55,000 nucleotides of DNA from NCBI GenBank assembly GCA_964020155.1, contig OZ026567.1, positions 4,522,940 through 4,577,939 on the forward strand. The letters run 5' to 3'. This document shows, one piece after another, positions 52,624-55,000 of the stretch. The notes beneath the pieces are model-generated. The model was not told the DNA's origin. It did no database searches and saw only the letters and a program-made list of their open reading frames with translations. Position numbers and translations under genes: made by a program. How positions within the stretch are numbered: position 1 is the stretch's first letter; the number at the start of each line of letters is the position of its first letter. Source of the DNA: Chondrilla cf. caribensis. Its lineage: Eukaryota > Porifera > Demospongiae > Chondrillida > Chondrillidae.

Positions 52624-54185
52624 ATGTGCACACAATTGTATTGTGTTAGTATGTGGGCCATGAGGGTGGGGTTGCCCCTCCCACCTCTCCCCTCAAGTGT
52701 CCACCTGTCCACCTACCATGGACGGTGATGGGATCAGACATACGTATATCATGTCCTTGTGTGTACGTATTTGTAGAATTCCACCAGAGTGACCTTGGAA
52801 ATCACCCCAGGCAGCCAGAGCACATTATCAACACATTATCAGGACACAGTATTGTGTTTCAGAGATGCAAATGGCCAGGACATTATGTCTACGGTGAGTT
52901 GACAGCTACAGTCACATGTACGTACGTACACTTTTATCATACACATGCATGTATGCATACAAGAGGGGTGGTCATTTTGTCCATACAAAGTTGTCATTTC
53001 TGTACATGAAGTGTTTACATAACCTGTACATGTACGTAAGTCTGTACATGTAAGCCTGTACATGTAGGTCTGTACATGTAGGCCTGTACATGTAGGTCTG
53101 TACTTGTGGGCCTGTACATGTACGTTCGTACATGTGGGTCTGTACATGTAGGCCTGTACACATACGTTCGTACATGTAGGTCTGTACATGTGGGTCGATA
53201 CATTGTGGTATGTAGTCTAACTTTGGGTCTTTTGATGGTAGAACAAGACAAGTGTTACATTGCAGAACAAGATGGATGTGCTTCCAACAAGAGTTGCAGT
53301 AAGTTCCTTCTCTGATTAGCTACTCCTCAATGCCCACATTGCTGTGTCTCCTGCACACAGATACGAGCAGGGGTTAGAACGACAACCACCAAATCTTACC
53401 AAAGATATTGTTATGAAAAAGAGAGCTGTGGAGAAGATTTATACTTCAGTGGGGAGGAAGTTGGGGAAGTGGACACTGTAAACACGACTAGTCCTCCAAT
53501 GTCTGACAATGGAGATGGCCCCCCGCCCCCGACCACTGAGGACTGGTATATCATAGCATCTGTGGGAACACCAGTGTGTTTCTTTGTCCTTGTTACCGTG
53601 GCAACTGTTCTGCTAGCCTTCGCATTTCTCAAGATCAGGAGGGGATGTACAGGGAACACCGCACAAGTTGGGACCTGCTCCAAAGGAATTCCACATATCT
53701 TCCTTTCAACATCGACTGAAGAAGACGAAGAGATGCAGTACAAGTTGAGGTACTTGGTCCGTGATCTTGCCGACAATGGGATAGAGTCTGTTTACTACGA
53801 GTACGAAAGGACATCCCATGGTCCAGAGAGTCCGGCCGCTTTAGGGATTTCCCAGTGGGTGGAGCTTCAGTTCCAGAAGTGTGACATTGTACTGTTTGCC
53901 TTTACAAAGAGGTTCTTGGAAGAGTGGAGAAGAGAGAGTATGGATCAGTTGAGTCCTGTGGTGTGGAGCTCACGTCACGTGTTGGACGGCCTTCTTCCCC
54001 ACCAGGGTAACATCAGTAAATTTGGAGTAGTATTGATGGGAGAAGATTGTACCATTCCTCCAGGATTGAAGCGTTTTCAAGTGTTTCGTTTGTTCAATGG
54101 TGACAGTCCGACTATTCACTCTGAACAACTGATCAGATACATTCTAGAGACTCCTCCCTATGCTCCACCACGTGTTTCCATGTGA
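49981..54185 (+). CDS. IL-17-receptor-like receptor 7
   Basis: Exons 49981-50023, 50099-50161, 51066-51107, 51175-51288, 51757-51833, 51913-52011, 52172-52259, 52328-52488, 52777-52893, 53242-53298, 53361-54185; 1686 nt, 561 residues, or 522 if the 117-nt exon 52777-52893 is skipped (phase 0-0). Signal peptide MGQFFLALAFFLLT. Exon 2 has CDEDLINHCQC. Exons 3, 4, 7, 8 and 10 follow gene 6 closely; exons 5-6 diverge. FN3 ends [16 protein letters not shown]. The extra exon (NSTRVTLEITPGSQSTLSTH onward) is alignable only at its start with NKTSVTLQ in the next exon. Stalk TTEDW preceded by Pro-rich DNGDGPPPP; TM WYIIASVGTPVCFFVLVTVA; SEFIR from HIFLSTSTEEDEEMQ with CDIVLF and RESMDQL changes. Exon 54247-54274 would replace the overlapping stop by SNGKPLSV, the same as gene 6. 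Confidence 0.85.
50697..50890. repeat. Intron block shared with gene 6
   Basis: Second copy of 44690-44905, in intron 2 of gene 7. Confidence 0.85.
50990..51035. repeat. (GT)n microsatellite before gene 7 exon 3
   Basis: Sense-strand GT tract, followed by tcattcaacctcattcccaa and the exon 3 acceptor. Confidence 0.97.
51315..51715. repeat. 19-bp minisatellite in gene 7 intron 4
   Basis: About 20 units of tacatgttcccagttgcat and tttgcat/tttcat variants. The long YMFPVVLHVPS frames are artefacts. Confidence 0.95.
52546..52622. repeat. (GT)n microsatellite in gene 7 intron 8
   Basis: Sense-strand GT tract about 57 bp after the FN3 exon donor. Confidence 0.97.
53030..53210. repeat. 14-bp minisatellite before gene 7 exon 10
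   Basis: Units of aggtctgtacatgt and aggcctgtacatgt, at the same place as in gene 6. Confidence 0.95.
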
Positions 54186-55000
54186 GTTGAATCCACAAGA
54201 GTTGCTAACAGGTTGCCATGTTACCTGTCCCCCCTGTCCCATCCAGGTCCAATGGTAAACCTCTCAGTGTGTGACCCTGCCAGTGGCTTCATTGTTTGTG
54301 TTATAATTGTTGTGAGAACATTTTCCACTAGTCACACAGACACCTCAAACCAGACAATATATTGTATTCACACTGTAATTATATCAAATTAGCATTTGAT
54401 TCACTTTCACTGTGTGATAATAATTATATGGATATTGTAAATCAACTATGAATTTAATACCTAATCTAATTTTGATATCTAATTATCAATATTTAAACAT
54501 TCACTTAAGTTGCTAAATATGGCATCCATATGTGCCGGCTGTGGTCAACATTTGTGCATGTACAGCCCAAGTGTCCTGGATCTCACATGGTGCACTGTGC
54601 CAGTTGGATCCACCCCCAAACCATACACCTGCAGGGGAGAGTGTTTCAGTTCTAATTAGGTTGCGTGTTTACCAGCTAGACGAAGCCATCCCCATCAAAG
54701 ATTCTCATCTTTCCAATGTTGAAAATTGCTGGTCAACACAGTATGGCTTGGTGGGTTAGACCCAAGACAACACAATACTGGAAGGCTTCACTCATTGTGC
54801 TCTGTTCATATATACTTAATGTCTACCACTTTCAGTATAACATTTACCATGCAGGCATACTCAATAATACAGTCCATGAGCTATAGCAGTGCAACATTCT
54901 GTGAACGTACACATACGTACAGACACACATACACACATAACACCTATGAATGAGAAGTCAATAAAACAAACAAACATTGTTTGCAGTTGCTATAAAAGCA
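54186..55000. other. 3' flank of receptor gene 7
   Basis: Contains the alternative last exon 54247-54274. Beyond it the sequence is AT-rich with short frames (54532-54759, 54726-54953) that show no domain or splice partner. No eighth receptor starts before the window ends. Confidence 0.6.

Overview
The window is animal nuclear DNA: every gene I could reconstruct is split by GT-AG introns, and the products are animal families (phospholipid scramblases, a sushi-domain receptor, SRP54, an ankyrin protein and IL-17-receptor-like receptors). Introns are mostly 70-1500 bp and packed with (CA/GT)n tracts and minisatellites. Genes are dense, and a tRNA-derived SINE and short terminal-inverted-repeat elements are present. 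An early-branching marine invertebrate such as a sponge is my best guess, but no sequence here proves the phylum.

Left part (about 0.6-18.8 kb), all genes on the minus strand. Two tandem phospholipid scramblase genes come first: a divergent one (646-4346) and a canonical one (5788-11950). A stray second copy of the canonical gene's last exon lies between them at about 4.7 kb. Next is a four-sushi (CCP) single-pass receptor with two YPTL motifs in its tail (12826-16390), then a SINE and an inverted-repeat element. The last three exons of SRP54 follow (17536-18164) with no room for its N and G domains, and then one exon of an ankyrin protein that resembles ANKIB1 (18403-18757).

Right part (19.4-54.3 kb), all genes on the plus strand. 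Seven head-to-tail receptor genes share one plan: signal peptide, short Cys-rich exons, a beta-sandwich domain resembling IL-17 receptor domain D1, a fibronectin-III domain (D2), a variable Ser/Thr/Pro stalk, one membrane span and a SEFIR-like (TIR-related) signalling domain. By manual splicing each gene has 10 coding exons (11 in gene 7) with the same phase pattern, and all seven coding sums are divisible by three (530-563 residues). Ectodomains form three groups in physical order: genes 1-3, 4-5 and 6-7. The SEFIR-coding DNA is nearly identical in all seven.

This array is the likely notable system: a family of IL-17R-like receptors with diversified outer domains coupled to one homogenised signalling tail, as expected from gene conversion. 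In every gene the apparent stop codon (TGA) is embedded in a strong splice donor (GTGAGT), and acceptors downstream would replace the stop with a short alternative C-terminus. Five of the seven promoters carry a CCGCCAT motif 120-210 bp before the ATG, and three carry the palindrome TCACGTGA. These points suggest a coordinately expressed immune or recognition receptor cluster. That role is inference.
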